Source of the DNA: Mariniplasma anaerobium
GTDB lineage: Bacteria > Bacillota_I > Bacilli_A > Acholeplasmatales > Acholeplasmataceae
Direction of reading: 5' to 3'
Length of the DNA: 64,000 nucleotides
Assembly: GCF_016865445.1 (NCBI RefSeq)
Contig: NZ_AP024412.1
Location: forward strand, 124,001 to 188,000
Numbering within the stretch: the first letter of the stretch is position 1; every line of letters begins with the position of its first letter. Below the pieces are notes generated by a model, which worked only from the letters and a program-made list of their open reading frames with translations, had not been told where the DNA came from and searched no databases. Below, piece after piece: positions 27,029 to 34,467 of the stretch. The translations under genes and the position numbers were made by a program.

Positions 27029-27697
27029 ATGATAAAAATACTTATAGTTGATGATGAATATAATATTAGAAAACTCTTTACTAAATATTTAACAAATCAA
27101 GGATATAAAGCAATAGAAGCAGAGGATGGCCAAAAGGCCATCCAAATCTTTGAGAATGAACACATAGATTTGCTTATTACCGATGTAATGATGCCTTTAA
27201 TGGATGGTATTACTTTGACTCATAAGATTAGAACTTCATATCCTGAATTACCTATATTAATGTTAACAGCATTAGACAGTTTCGAAGATAAAGAAAAAGG
27301 ATTTATTAGTGGTGTAGATGATTATATGGTCAAACCTGTAGATCTTAATGAAATGTTGTTAAGAATTAAAGCATTACTAAGAAGATATCAAATCTTAAGT
27401 TCTAATAAAATAGAACTTAAAAATTTTATACTTGATAATCAATCTGGAGAATGCATATTAAATGGTAAACCCATAGAATTAACTAGAAAAGAATTTTCGC
27501 TATTGTTTAAATTATTAGCATCACCTAATAAAATTTTTACAAGAGAACAGTTGATGAATGAAATATGGGGATATGATTCCGAAAGTTATGACCGAACAAT
27601 AGATACACATGTTAAAAGACTAAGGGAGCATATAACAACTGATGAATATGAAATCATAACAGTAAGAGGATTAGGATATAAGGCGGTGTTAACATGA
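27029..27697 (+). CDS. OmpR-family response regulator
   Basis: 222 residues. Receiver domain with VDDEYN acidic pair, phosphoacceptor Asp in LLITDVMMPLMDG, MLTAL and the Lys in MVKPVD. The C-terminal winged helix ends with TIDTHVKRLREHI and TVRGLGYKAV. AAGGAGGATTCTT precedes the ATG. It overlaps the kinase start by four bases (ATGA), showing translational coupling. Its probable target is the direct repeat in front of the ABC gene (inference). Confidence 0.94.
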   Translation: MIKILIVDDEYNIRKLFTKYLTNQGYKAIEAEDGQKAIQIFENEHIDLLITDVMMPLMDGITLTHKIRTSYPELPILMLTALDSFEDKEKGFISGVDDYMVKPVDLNEMLLRIKALLRRYQILSSNKIELKNFILDNQSGECILNGKPIELTRKEFSLLFKLLASPNKIFTREQLMNEIWGYDSESYDRTIDTHVKRLREHITTDEYEIITVRGLGYKAVLT

Positions 27698-28704
27698 AAA
27701 AATTATCTGCTAAAATTATTATTATAATCATTATCGTATTTGGAGTATCAACTATAATTCCAAGGATTATATTGACAAGTATGGGAGATTTTCCTGAACA
27801 AGAATTTTTTTCATCACCTTTGTTTCTAGTTGGCATGTTTGTTACAGCATTTCTCACTTTAAGTTTATTTGGATTGGCTATTAAATATGTAATCATAGAT
27901 AGAATTAGATCTTTAAGTTTAGCAACAAAACAAATTGCTCTAGGTAATTTTGAGCTCAATATTAAATCAAAAGGTAATGATGAACTTACTAGTCTTACAC
28001 AAGATTTTAATAAAATGGCTCAAGAATTAAGAGCAAATGAATATTTAAATAAAGAGTTTGTTAGAAATTTCTCTCATGAGTTTAAAACACCCATTAGTGC
28101 AATTAAAGGGTATGCAGAGTTAATTTCATCAGGTGATTTAACAGATAAAGAGATTGTTGAGTATTCTAAAATTATTGCTAGTGAATCTACTAGACTAACT
28201 CACCTTTCGAAAAGTCTATTACAACTATCAATTCTTGATAGCACTTCAATTGTTAAAGCAAACGAAAAGTTTAATATGTCAGAACAAATTAGATCTGTCA
28301 TACAGATGCTTCAATTGATGTGGGAAGAAAAAGGACTAGAGTTAAATTTAGATATTCAAGAAATATATACAACCACAAATAAAGAATTGACATACCAAAT
28401 ATGGAAAAATATCATTGAAAACGCGATTAATTATTCCCAGAAGAATCAAAAATTAGATATAACTGTCAAACAAGAAGAAAAGCAAATTATTTTTGAAATA
28501 ACAAATTATGGATTAGGTATTTCTTTAGAAGATCAAAAACATATTTATGAGCTTTTTTATGTAGTAGAAAAATCACGTCATCAGACAAGTAGTGGTATTG
28601 GTCTAGCCATAACTAAAAAGATAATTGATAAGCTTAATGGTGATATACACATAGATAGTCAAGAAAACGAATATACTACATTTAAAGTATCGTTACCTAT
28701 ATAA
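27694..28704 (+). CDS. Sensor histidine kinase
   Basis: 336 residues. Two membrane helices (about 7-27 and 45-70) flank a very short external loop, as in intramembrane-type sensors that read their partner transporter. A HAMP-like segment is followed by the H box FVRNFSHEFKTPISAIKGYAEL, N box IENAINYS, and ATP-lid motifs GLGISLED and SSGIGLAITKKI. The short loop fits sensing through the neighbouring ABC transporter, known for Bce-type modules; here it is inferred. Confidence 0.92.
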   Translation: MKKLSAKIIIIIIIVFGVSTIIPRIILTSMGDFPEQEFFSSPLFLVGMFVTAFLTLSLFGLAIKYVIIDRIRSLSLATKQIALGNFELNIKSKGNDELTSLTQDFNKMAQELRANEYLNKEFVRNFSHEFKTPISAIKGYAELISSGDLTDKEIVEYSKIIASESTRLTHLSKSLLQLSILDSTSIVKANEKFNMSEQIRSVIQMLQLMWEEKGLELNLDIQEIYTTTNKELTYQIWKNIIENAINYSQKNQKLDITVKQEEKQIIFEITNYGLGISLEDQKHIYELFYVVEKSRHQTSSGIGLAITKKIIDKLNGDIHIDSQENEYTTFKVSLPI

Positions 28705-28774
28705 GAAGACCTATTGAATTAAAAGAGTTTAAAACAGAATTAATCAAAGCTAGAAAACATATTTCAAAATAAAA

Positions 28775-28806
28775 AACCTCACACTAGATTATCTAGTTGT
28801 GAGGTT
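28775..28806. terminator. Strong hairpin, T-run mainly on the minus strand
   Basis: AACCTCACACTAGAT (28775-28789) pairs with ATCTAGTTGTGAGGTT (28791-28806) with one mismatch. On the plus strand only ATTAT follows; on the minus strand a TTTTTT run follows. It may end the kinase operon, or a minus-strand transcript. Confidence 0.5.
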
Positions 28807-28899
28807 ATTATCTATTGCAGCTTAAAGTCAAAAGACATTTGTAAGTAAAAATGTTACAATGTTTACGTAGTTATAAAGAAAGAAATGTGAGGATATAAT

Positions 28900-29214
28900 A
28901 TGGATCTCGAACAATTATACAGAAAATGGTTGGTAAATTGGCAACCTAAACATGCAAATGTGAATTTTAAAAAAAATTCATGGCAAGAAACAACATTACT
29001 AGCTTATATGAATGTCATCAAGAATGTTGTAAATGATTTAAAAATAGAAGATCCATCAATAAAACAAAATTTATTTGATTATAGCGATCCAAAAAAATAT
29101 ACGATTGCATATCATAAAATCATAAATCATTCGAATTTTAAAAGTCTGCAATATTATCCGTTAGCAAAAAAATCATTAAAAAGATATCTTGATTTTCTAT
29201 ATGATTTGAAATAA
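28900..29214 (+). CDS. Small protein, possibly a stand-alone SAM-like recombinase/restriction N-terminal domain
   Basis: 104 residues, basic, all-helical in appearance, ribosome site GAGGATATAAT. The pattern (LYRKWL..., AYMNVIKNVVNDL, YTIAYHKIINHSNF, LKRYLDFLYDL) resembles the N-terminal helical domain that precedes HNH or McrB-type restriction modules and integrase catalytic domains: a four-helix DNA-binding fold ending in 'SLKRYLDFL'. No catalytic domain follows, so the protein may be a free-standing domain or a leftover. The assignment is tentative. Confidence 0.6.
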   Translation: MDLEQLYRKWLVNWQPKHANVNFKKNSWQETTLLAYMNVIKNVVNDLKIEDPSIKQNLFDYSDPKKYTIAYHKIINHSNFKSLQYYPLAKKSLKRYLDFLYDLK

Positions 29215-29411
29215 AAAACATGTTTAAATCATTTAACTAAGAAGAAATATAAGTGGTTTCAAAAGAAATGAACATTGGAAAATATATTGATATGACAATA
29301 ATTAAAAAAACACATATTTGAAGAAAATATTACAAAATTCAAGATTAAATGAATTTTAATCAGTAAATTAACGATTATAATGTCGATTTATCTAATATAG
29401 TGCTCGAATAG

Positions 29412-29440
29412 TTGGTTTTTAACTACTTATGGTGTATACT
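29412..29440 (+). promoter_or_regulatory. Promoter of the cold-shock gene
   Basis: TTGGTT (29412-29417), 17-bp spacer, TATACT (29435-29440). This gives a 5' leader of about 56 bases. Cold-shock leaders are often structured, but no conserved element is recognised. Confidence 0.6.
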
Positions 29441-29502
29441 AATAAAGGTGAAGCTAGAAATGGCAATAAATCACAATAAAAAGAAAAAAGGAGTAATTTA
29501 AC

Positions 29503-29700
29503 ATGACAGGAACAGTAAAATGGTTTAATTCTGATAAGGGATATGGATTTATCTCTACAGAAGAAGGCAAAGATGTATTTGTACACTTTAGCGCAATTCA
29601 AACTGAAGGATTCAAATCACTTGAAGAAGGCGACAAAGTAGAATTTGACGTTACAGACAGCGATCGCGGCGAAACAGCAGCAAACGTTGTTAAACTATAA
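29503..29700 (+). CDS. csp: Cold-shock protein (CspA family)
   Basis: 65 residues, full length. RNP1 KGYGFI and RNP2 VFVHF nucleic-acid contacts are intact, and [13 protein letters not shown] opens the beta-barrel. Single-stranded nucleic-acid chaperone of the cytosol. AAAAAAGGAG precedes the ATG; a terminator follows. Monocistronic. Confidence 0.97.
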   Translation: MTGTVKWFNSDKGYGFISTEEGKDVFVHFSAIQTEGFKSLEEGDKVEFDVTDSDRGETAANVVKL

Positions 29701-29720
29701 TTTTCAATGAGTCTATAAAA

Positions 29721-29760
29721 AAAGGGTTCTCTAGAAATAGAGAGTCTCTTTTTTTTATTT
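29721..29760 (+). terminator. Terminator of the cold-shock gene
   Basis: GGGTTCTCT/AGAGAGTCTC stem with G-U pairs, followed by a run of eight T and ATTTTTT. Confidence 0.75.
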
Positions 29761-29882
29761 TTTCAACTAATGAAATATTCTATGTAGTATCTATATAGAT
29801 AGGGTATCCATTTTTATATTGTAGTATTATATTATTAAAGGTATAATTCAAGTATAAAAGTAAAATAAAAAGGGAGATTAAT

Positions 29883-30362
29883 ATGAAATTTTACATTAAA
29901 CAAAAAGTGGTTACACTAAAAGATAAATTTAAAATAACTGATGAAGCTCAAAATCCTATTTATGAAGTAAAAGGTAAATTTATGAGCATAACAAATAAAC
30001 TTGAATTACTTGATATAAATGGAAATGTTTTATATCGCTCTAATAGAAAAGTATTGGCTTTGTTAGCTAAATACTTCATTTACAACAAAAGTGGTGAAGA
30101 AGTTGCAACTATTAAGAGAAAATTTAGTCTTAGACCTAAATTTGATTTATCAATTCTAGGTAAAGAAATGGAATTAGAAGGAAGTCTATTTGCACATTCT
30201 TTTAATATCATTGACCATGGTCAAAGTGTTGCTTCAATTCATAAAAAAATCATTTCTTGGGGCGATGCTTATGAGATAGATATTGATGACAAAGAAAATA
30301 TTGAGTTATTTTTATTTGTTATTATTATATTAGATCAAGTAATACACGAGAAAAAACGATAA
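29883..30362 (+). CDS. LURP-one-related (tubby C-terminal-like) protein
   Basis: 159 residues. FYIKQKVVTLKDKFKITDE, PIYEVKGKF, LELLDINGNVLYRSNRK and AYEIDIDD reproduce the repeated beta-strand pattern of the LURP-one/DUF567 family (Bacillus YxjI type), whose fold is a closed barrel related to tubby and scramblase domains. Function in bacteria is not established. AAAGGGAG lies before the ATG. It is first in a run of three closely spaced plus-strand genes ending at 31398. Confidence 0.8.
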   Translation: MKFYIKQKVVTLKDKFKITDEAQNPIYEVKGKFMSITNKLELLDINGNVLYRSNRKVLALLAKYFIYNKSGEEVATIKRKFSLRPKFDLSILGKEMELEGSLFAHSFNIIDHGQSVASIHKKIISWGDAYEIDIDDKENIELFLFVIIILDQVIHEKKR

Positions 30363-30382
30363 AATTGAATAAGGTGAGATTA

Positions 30383-30808
30383 ATGAAGAACAAAGAAACT
30401 AAAGTTAAAGTTATTATTTCTGTTGTATTTACTGTACTTGTACTTGGGTTCACAGGATTTTTGCTTCTTAGATCTTTTAAAGGTTCCGATTTTGTTATTG
30501 ATGAAGAACTTAGTCAATTAGAAATTAGTGGTGGATTATATGGAAAAACAATTGAAATCGATGACTCTGTTATTATATCTATGGTTGATCCTATTGAAAT
30601 TACAAGAAGAACTAATGGTTCATCAATTGGAAATGTGAAATCTGGTAGTTTTACATTAGTTGGAGACGTTCCAGTTTATTTAAATTTAGGAAATAGCACA
30701 CATGATTGGATCGCCATCATTGATGGAGAAGATAGATATTATATAAATCTGAAGGATGAACAAGAAACTATTGATTTATATAATGATTTATTAGATTTAC
30801 AAGATTAA
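30383..30808 (+). CDS. Single-pass membrane protein of unknown function
   Basis: 141 residues from the ATG at 30383 (AAGGTGAGATTA upstream). One N-terminal helix (about residues 8-30: VIISVVFTVLVLGFTGFLLL) is followed by a beta-rich extracytoplasmic domain (LEISGGLYGKTIEIDDSVIISMV...GDVPVYLNLGN). No family is recognised. Separated from the LURP-one gene by 20 bases and from the lipoprotein by 32, so probably co-transcribed. Confidence 0.7.
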   Translation: MKNKETKVKVIISVVFTVLVLGFTGFLLLRSFKGSDFVIDEELSQLEISGGLYGKTIEIDDSVIISMVDPIEITRRTNGSSIGNVKSGSFTLVGDVPVYLNLGNSTHDWIAIIDGEDRYYINLKDEQETIDLYNDLLDLQD

Positions 30809-30840
30809 ATTTTAAGTTTTCAAAAAATAAGGAGTTGAAT

Positions 30841-31398
30841 ATGAAAAAGATATTACTAGCTTTGCTTAGTATTATAAGTTTCATCACACTAACAAATTGT
30901 GGCTCAGTATTTCGTGTGTTTAATGATGAAGATTTAGATGTGATGGCTCAATCAGATTACGGATTTACATCTGTGTTATTCTTTAAGATTGTTGATTCTG
31001 AAACTGCAATAGAACTTACAGGAGATTCGTATAACAATAGTGGAGTTATTTATGGGGTTAAAGATGATGCATACGCAATGATATTTATGCCAAAACTTGC
31101 TTCAAAAGAAGAATTCTTGATTGATTACGAACCTATCTATGATGTTGTTGAGATATATCAGATGCTCAATGTATTAGAAAATGAAACTGGGGATTTATTA
31201 TTTAATGACCCTTCAGGAGATTATGGAGGACTAAGCATTAGTGTGACGCCATATGAATCTATAGCAAATGCTTTTCCTAGTCTTGTCTTTGATAGTCCTA
31301 TATTCTTTATTATAACAACTGATCAAATGGTGTTTAATGTTGGTAGAATTGAAAATAACTATGTTGTTTTTGATCAAGATTTAAAAAAACTTAATTAA
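30841..31398 (+). CDS. Lipoprotein of unknown function
   Basis: 185 residues from the ATG at 30841, AAGGAGTTGAAT upstream. Signal peptide with lipobox LTNC at Cys20. The mature part is acidic and mixed alpha/beta, with no recognised motif. Third and last gene of the 29883-31398 group; all three share the extracytoplasmic or membrane theme, so they may work together. Confidence 0.75.
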   Translation: MKKILLALLSIISFITLTNCGSVFRVFNDEDLDVMAQSDYGFTSVLFFKIVDSETAIELTGDSYNNSGVIYGVKDDAYAMIFMPKLASKEEFLIDYEPIYDVVEIYQMLNVLENETGDLLFNDPSGDYGGLSISVTPYESIANAFPSLVFDSPIFFIITTDQMVFNVGRIENNYVVFDQDLKKLN

Positions 31399-31415
31399 AT
31401 ATATGAAATAAAGAT

Positions 31416-31450
31416 AAAAGTCACATCTCTAAAGAGTGCGACTTTTTTTC
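31416..31450. terminator. Terminator between the lipoprotein and the minus-strand small-protein operon
   Basis: AAAAGTCACATCTCT-aa-AGAGTGCGACTTTTTTT: imperfect stem with a T-run on the plus strand and a weaker one (TTTTAT) on the minus strand. Confidence 0.75.
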
Positions 31451-31497
31451 TTTCTTATAAATTGGTGATAAAAAATCTGTATGTGAGTGCTCATAGG

Positions 31498-31650
31498 TTA
31501 ATATCTTTGACTGGATTTATCTTGGCTGATTTGATAGAAATCATATTGTCTAGCTTTTGTAATCGGATCTTGATTTGGATCTGATGCTGAGACTGCTAAA
31601 TATAATACTTCACCAATTTTTTGAGCTACCTTTTTAAAACTTTTTCTCAT
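31498..31650 (-). CDS. Small protein, 50 residues, paralogue of the neighbour upstream
   Basis: Begins MRKSFKKVAQKIGEVLYLAV and ends DKSSQRY. GGAGG lies nine bases before the ATG, inside the end of the upstream small gene (4-base gap). Basic amphipathic N-terminus followed by a polar C-terminus. Residues ARQYDFYQISQD align with SRQNELFMASND of the upstream protein (RQ-x-[DE]-[FL]-[YF]-x-[AI]-S-[QN]-D), which is good evidence that both are real coding sequences. No known family is recognised. Shares the strong promoter at 31873-31901. Confidence 0.75.
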   Translation of the reverse strand: MRKSFKKVAQKIGEVLYLAVSASDPNQDPITKARQYDFYQISQDKSSQRY

Positions 31651-31654
31651 ATCT

Positions 31655-31789
31655 TTATACCTCCGTCATTTTTTTGTAATCGTTTGATGCCATGAATAAT
31701 TCATTTTGTCTAGACTCTTGAATATTTAATACAGATGAAACTTGATGTAATATATAACCTAATGCTGATATAATTTTATTTGTTCTCAT
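31655..31789 (-). CDS. Small protein, 44 residues, first gene of a two-gene operon
   Basis: Begins MRTNKIISALGYILHQVSS and ends SNDYKKMTEV. AAGGAGG sits seven bases before the ATG, an ideal site. The N-terminal 22 residues can form an amphipathic or hydrophobic helix; the C-terminal half carries the SRQNELFMASND motif shared with the next protein. The layout loosely recalls short DUF3563-like proteins (helix, then YLA-S-D--DLE), but this is only an impression. It is too short for most gene finders. Its transcription start lies about 77 bases upstream of the ATG. Confidence 0.75.
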   Translation of the reverse strand: MRTNKIISALGYILHQVSSVLNIQESRQNELFMASNDYKKMTEV

Positions 31790-31864
31790 TGGTTTTCCTC
31801 CTTGATTAATAATTTTATTAATTTTATTTATAATATGCTTTGAATTTATTGATTTATTTAATTT

Positions 31865-31916
31865 ACACTTTGATTATATAAAATAAAAATTCATTTGTCA
31901 ACACTTTTTACACTTT
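31865..31916 (-). promoter_or_regulatory. Perfect consensus promoter with three ACACTTT repeats
   Basis: On the minus strand TTGACA (31896-31901), 17-bp spacer, TATAAT (31873-31878). In plus-strand reading ACACTTT occurs at 31865, 31901 and 31910, that is just downstream of the -10 and across/upstream of the -35. A strong promoter probably held down by a repressor binding these repeats (inference). Confidence 0.75.
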
Positions 31917-32158
31917 TTTATTAATATTGTTAATTTTTATATTAATATTATTGATTATTTAACTAAATTATCTTATTTTTATCAATATTTATATTGTTTT
32001 TGTTATTTTTAACAAAAATTTAGAGGATGTCAGATGGTAAGCTGCAAATATATTTATACTTTTTATAACTTAAAACTTTTTCACTTACATAGTTTCACGC
32101 ATTCTATGTAGTATTCAATTATTCGTGATATCATATATTTAATAAAAGAGGTGACTTT

Positions 32159-33691
32159 ATGGACCATGTACTTATTTTTATACTGCTTGGAATTGGTTTT
32201 TTATCTTTTGTTCCAGTCATCAGTTTAAATAAAAATGGAGAAAATAAGAAATATGGATGTTTAAAATATTTAATTAATCTTGGATTTTTCTGGACAATAC
32301 TCATCTTGTTAGAAAGATTGTCTGGAAATATGACAGTAGTCTATATTACTCATATTTTAGGATATCCAATTAAATTCCTATTGGTTTCCTTTATGGTATG
32401 TACTATATTTAACTATATTGAAAAACCAATGCCCAAACTTATTGTGTTTATTTTAGGATTAATTACAGTTGTTGAAGTTATTTTAGCTGTTACTAATATA
32501 GATAATCAATTCTTAATCCAAATTATTCCATCACAAATGAATAGTTTTACTGATCTATATGCTGCTGAAAAAGGATCGTTGTTTATTTATCATTTAATAA
32601 TTAGTTATCTTGTGTTAGTTATTGGAATTGGATATTTATTCTATTTTCTTTCTAAGCATAAAGGAGTAAGACAATATAAATCAATTACACAGACAATGGC
32701 GATAAGCATTGTTATCGTATTGTTATTCAATTTATCTCAACTTTTATTCATTCAAATTAATGCTGATTTGACATATATATCATTGGTAGTGGTCTCCTAT
32801 GCCCTTTATCGTATTATCTATATGAAAGATATGGTATTTAATATTAGAACGTCAGGAAGAAGCGAAATTCTTTCAAATATGCGTGAAATGTATATCATTA
32901 CCGATTCAAACTATCATGTAATTGAAATAAGTAATTTGTTAATTACTAAATATAATATTGATGAAGCAGAATATACAGGTAAAATATTAGATAAATTAAT
33001 CAAGAAATTAGAAGAGTATATATCATTTTATAAAGAATATACAGCTGAAACAGAAGCTGATTCTAATAAAGATCATTTTCACTTACGAGATAAAAAGTTT
33101 AAATTGTTAGGAATGAACGATTATGGATATATCATATTGCTTTATGATGAAACAAAAGTTTTTGGGCTATTACGTGATTTAAATAGACTCAGTAATTTTG
33201 ATAATATGACAGGTCTAAATAACCGTAATTATATTGAAAACAAACTTAACAAACTTGAAGAAGAAATAGATTTAGGTATCATTTCATTAGATTTAAATGG
33301 ACTTAAAGTAAATAATGATTATTTAGGGCACGAAAGAGGAGATTTTCTTCTAAAATCATTAGCTAATAAAATAAAAACAGTTATGTCTGATTATGATAAT
33401 AAGGATATTGCAAGAATAGGCGGAGATGAGTTTGTTATTGTGCTTTATCATACTGATGAAAAAACATTACAAAAAATTAAAAGTAATATTTTAAAAGCTT
33501 GTGATGATCCAGACTTAGAGAAATTTGTAAGTGTTTCAATAGGTACTGCATTTTCTAGAAAAGATACAAATGTTTTCCAATTGCTTCAAGAAGCTGATGC
33601 AAGTATGTATGAGATGAAGAAAACAACAAGTAAAGCATATTCAGAAAGTATTGTTGAATATGTTAAGAAGAAAGATAAATTTATTAGATAA
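32159..33691 (+). CDS. Diguanylate cyclase with 7-helix membrane sensor
   Basis: 510 residues; AGAGGTG before the ATG. Residues 1-220 form about seven membrane helices (histidine-kinase N-terminal 7TM style), followed by a PAS-like linker (MYIITDSNYHVIEISNLL) and a GGDEF domain with NMTGLNNRNYIE, DLNGLKVNNDYLGHERGD and an intact RIGGDEF near residue 419. The intact signature predicts synthesis of cyclic-di-GMP. No RxxD inhibitory site is evident just upstream of GGDEF. It is divergent from the small-protein operon. Confidence 0.92.
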   Translation: MDHVLIFILLGIGFLSFVPVISLNKNGENKKYGCLKYLINLGFFWTILILLERLSGNMTVVYITHILGYPIKFLLVSFMVCTIFNYIEKPMPKLIVFILGLITVVEVILAVTNIDNQFLIQIIPSQMNSFTDLYAAEKGSLFIYHLIISYLVLVIGIGYLFYFLSKHKGVRQYKSITQTMAISIVIVLLFNLSQLLFIQINADLTYISLVVVSYALYRIIYMKDMVFNIRTSGRSEILSNMREMYIITDSNYHVIEISNLLITKYNIDEAEYTGKILDKLIKKLEEYISFYKEYTAETEADSNKDHFHLRDKKFKLLGMNDYGYIILLYDETKVFGLLRDLNRLSNFDNMTGLNNRNYIENKLNKLEEEIDLGIISLDLNGLKVNNDYLGHERGDFLLKSLANKIKTVMSDYDNKDIARIGGDEFVIVLYHTDEKTLQKIKSNILKACDDPDLEKFVSVSIGTAFSRKDTNVFQLLQEADASMYEMKKTTSKAYSESIVEYVKKKDKFIR

Positions 33692-33719
33692 CTATTATAG
33701 TTTTTAAGAGGTAAATATA

Positions 33720-34265
33720 ATGATACAAACAAGTCGTTTAATAATAGAATATGCACAAACAGAAGACTTAGATGATATTTATGAATATGTATCAAATAAA
33801 GAAGTCATGAAATATGAGCGTGAAGATTTCCCAACAAAAGCTAAATATGAAGAACTCTTAAATTATTTTATTGAACATAAGCTTTTATATGTGATTCGAT
33901 TAAAAGATTTACCTAAAGTCATCGGGCATATCTTTTTAGGCAAAACCAATCCAGCAATCAATAATGAATACAATATAGGATATATCTTAAATCCTCTTTT
34001 TCATAACAAAGGGTATTGTTCAGAAGCTAGCAAAGCAATTATAAACTATGCGTTTTTAGAATTGCACGCAAATCGAGTTCGAGCTGCATGCAATCCCGAA
34101 AACATTCCTTCATGGAAAGTTATGGAGAAAATAGGTTTGAAAAAAGAAGGGTATTTTAAAAAGAGATTTTTTATGAAAAATGATGAATTTGGTCATCCTA
34201 TATATACTGATCAAGTGATGTATGGGATACATTGTTCAGATTGGCATATAGAAAAAAATAAATAA
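33720..34265 (+). CDS. GNAT acetyltransferase, RimJ/RimL-like
   Basis: 181 residues. Starts TSRLIIEYAQTEDLDDIYEYVSN and carries the acetyl-CoA loop PLFHNKGYCSEA and NRVRAACNPENIPSWKVMEKIGLKKEGYFKK, the hallmark of the RimJ/RimL-type GNAT group that acetylates N-termini or small amines. AGAGGTAAATA precedes the ATG. Twenty-eight bases after the GGDEF gene, perhaps co-transcribed. Substrate unknown. Confidence 0.9.
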   Translation: MIQTSRLIIEYAQTEDLDDIYEYVSNKEVMKYEREDFPTKAKYEELLNYFIEHKLLYVIRLKDLPKVIGHIFLGKTNPAINNEYNIGYILNPLFHNKGYCSEASKAIINYAFLELHANRVRAACNPENIPSWKVMEKIGLKKEGYFKKRFFMKNDEFGHPIYTDQVMYGIHCSDWHIEKNK

Positions 34266-34276
34266 TTATATTATAG

Positions 34277-34308
34277 AGAATTTAGAGAAATCTAAATTCT
34301 TTTTATTA
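34277..34308 (+). terminator. Terminator after the GNAT gene
   Basis: AGAATTTAGA-gaaa-TCTAAATTCT followed by TTTTATT. Confidence 0.8.
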
Positions 34309-34423
34309 TATTATTATTAAACAAATAGCTAATAATGATTTCATTCAATGAGAAAATGTAGTATAATTATAAAAATGGTAATTAGTAAGAATCATAAAAA
34401 ATAAAGGTATAATTATTAATTAG

Positions 34424-34432
34424 TGATATAAT
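34424..34432 (+). promoter_or_regulatory. Extended -10 before the pilin-like gene
   Basis: TGATATAAT, 36 bases before the start codon. Confidence 0.5.
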
Positions 34433-34467
34433 TTTTTTAGATATATTTGATAGATGGGAGTTGAAAT

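Larger units (their letters stand above)
31399..32158. other. Region without long genes, holding the small-protein operon
   Basis: Contains the terminator at 31416, two small minus-strand genes (31498-31789), their promoter, and a very AT-rich stretch (31917-32090) without recognisable genes ahead of the GGDEF gene. A 14-base match to 29777-29790 lies at 32101-32114. Confidence 0.6.

Noticed and set aside
28706-28772. Short frame reading PIELKEFKTELIKARKHISK after the kinase gene
   Set aside because: No start codon or ribosome site; too short to claim as a gene remnant.
31428-31494. Third small minus-strand frame (begins MSTHIQIFYHQ)
   Set aside because: No ribosome site and it runs into the terminator hairpin.
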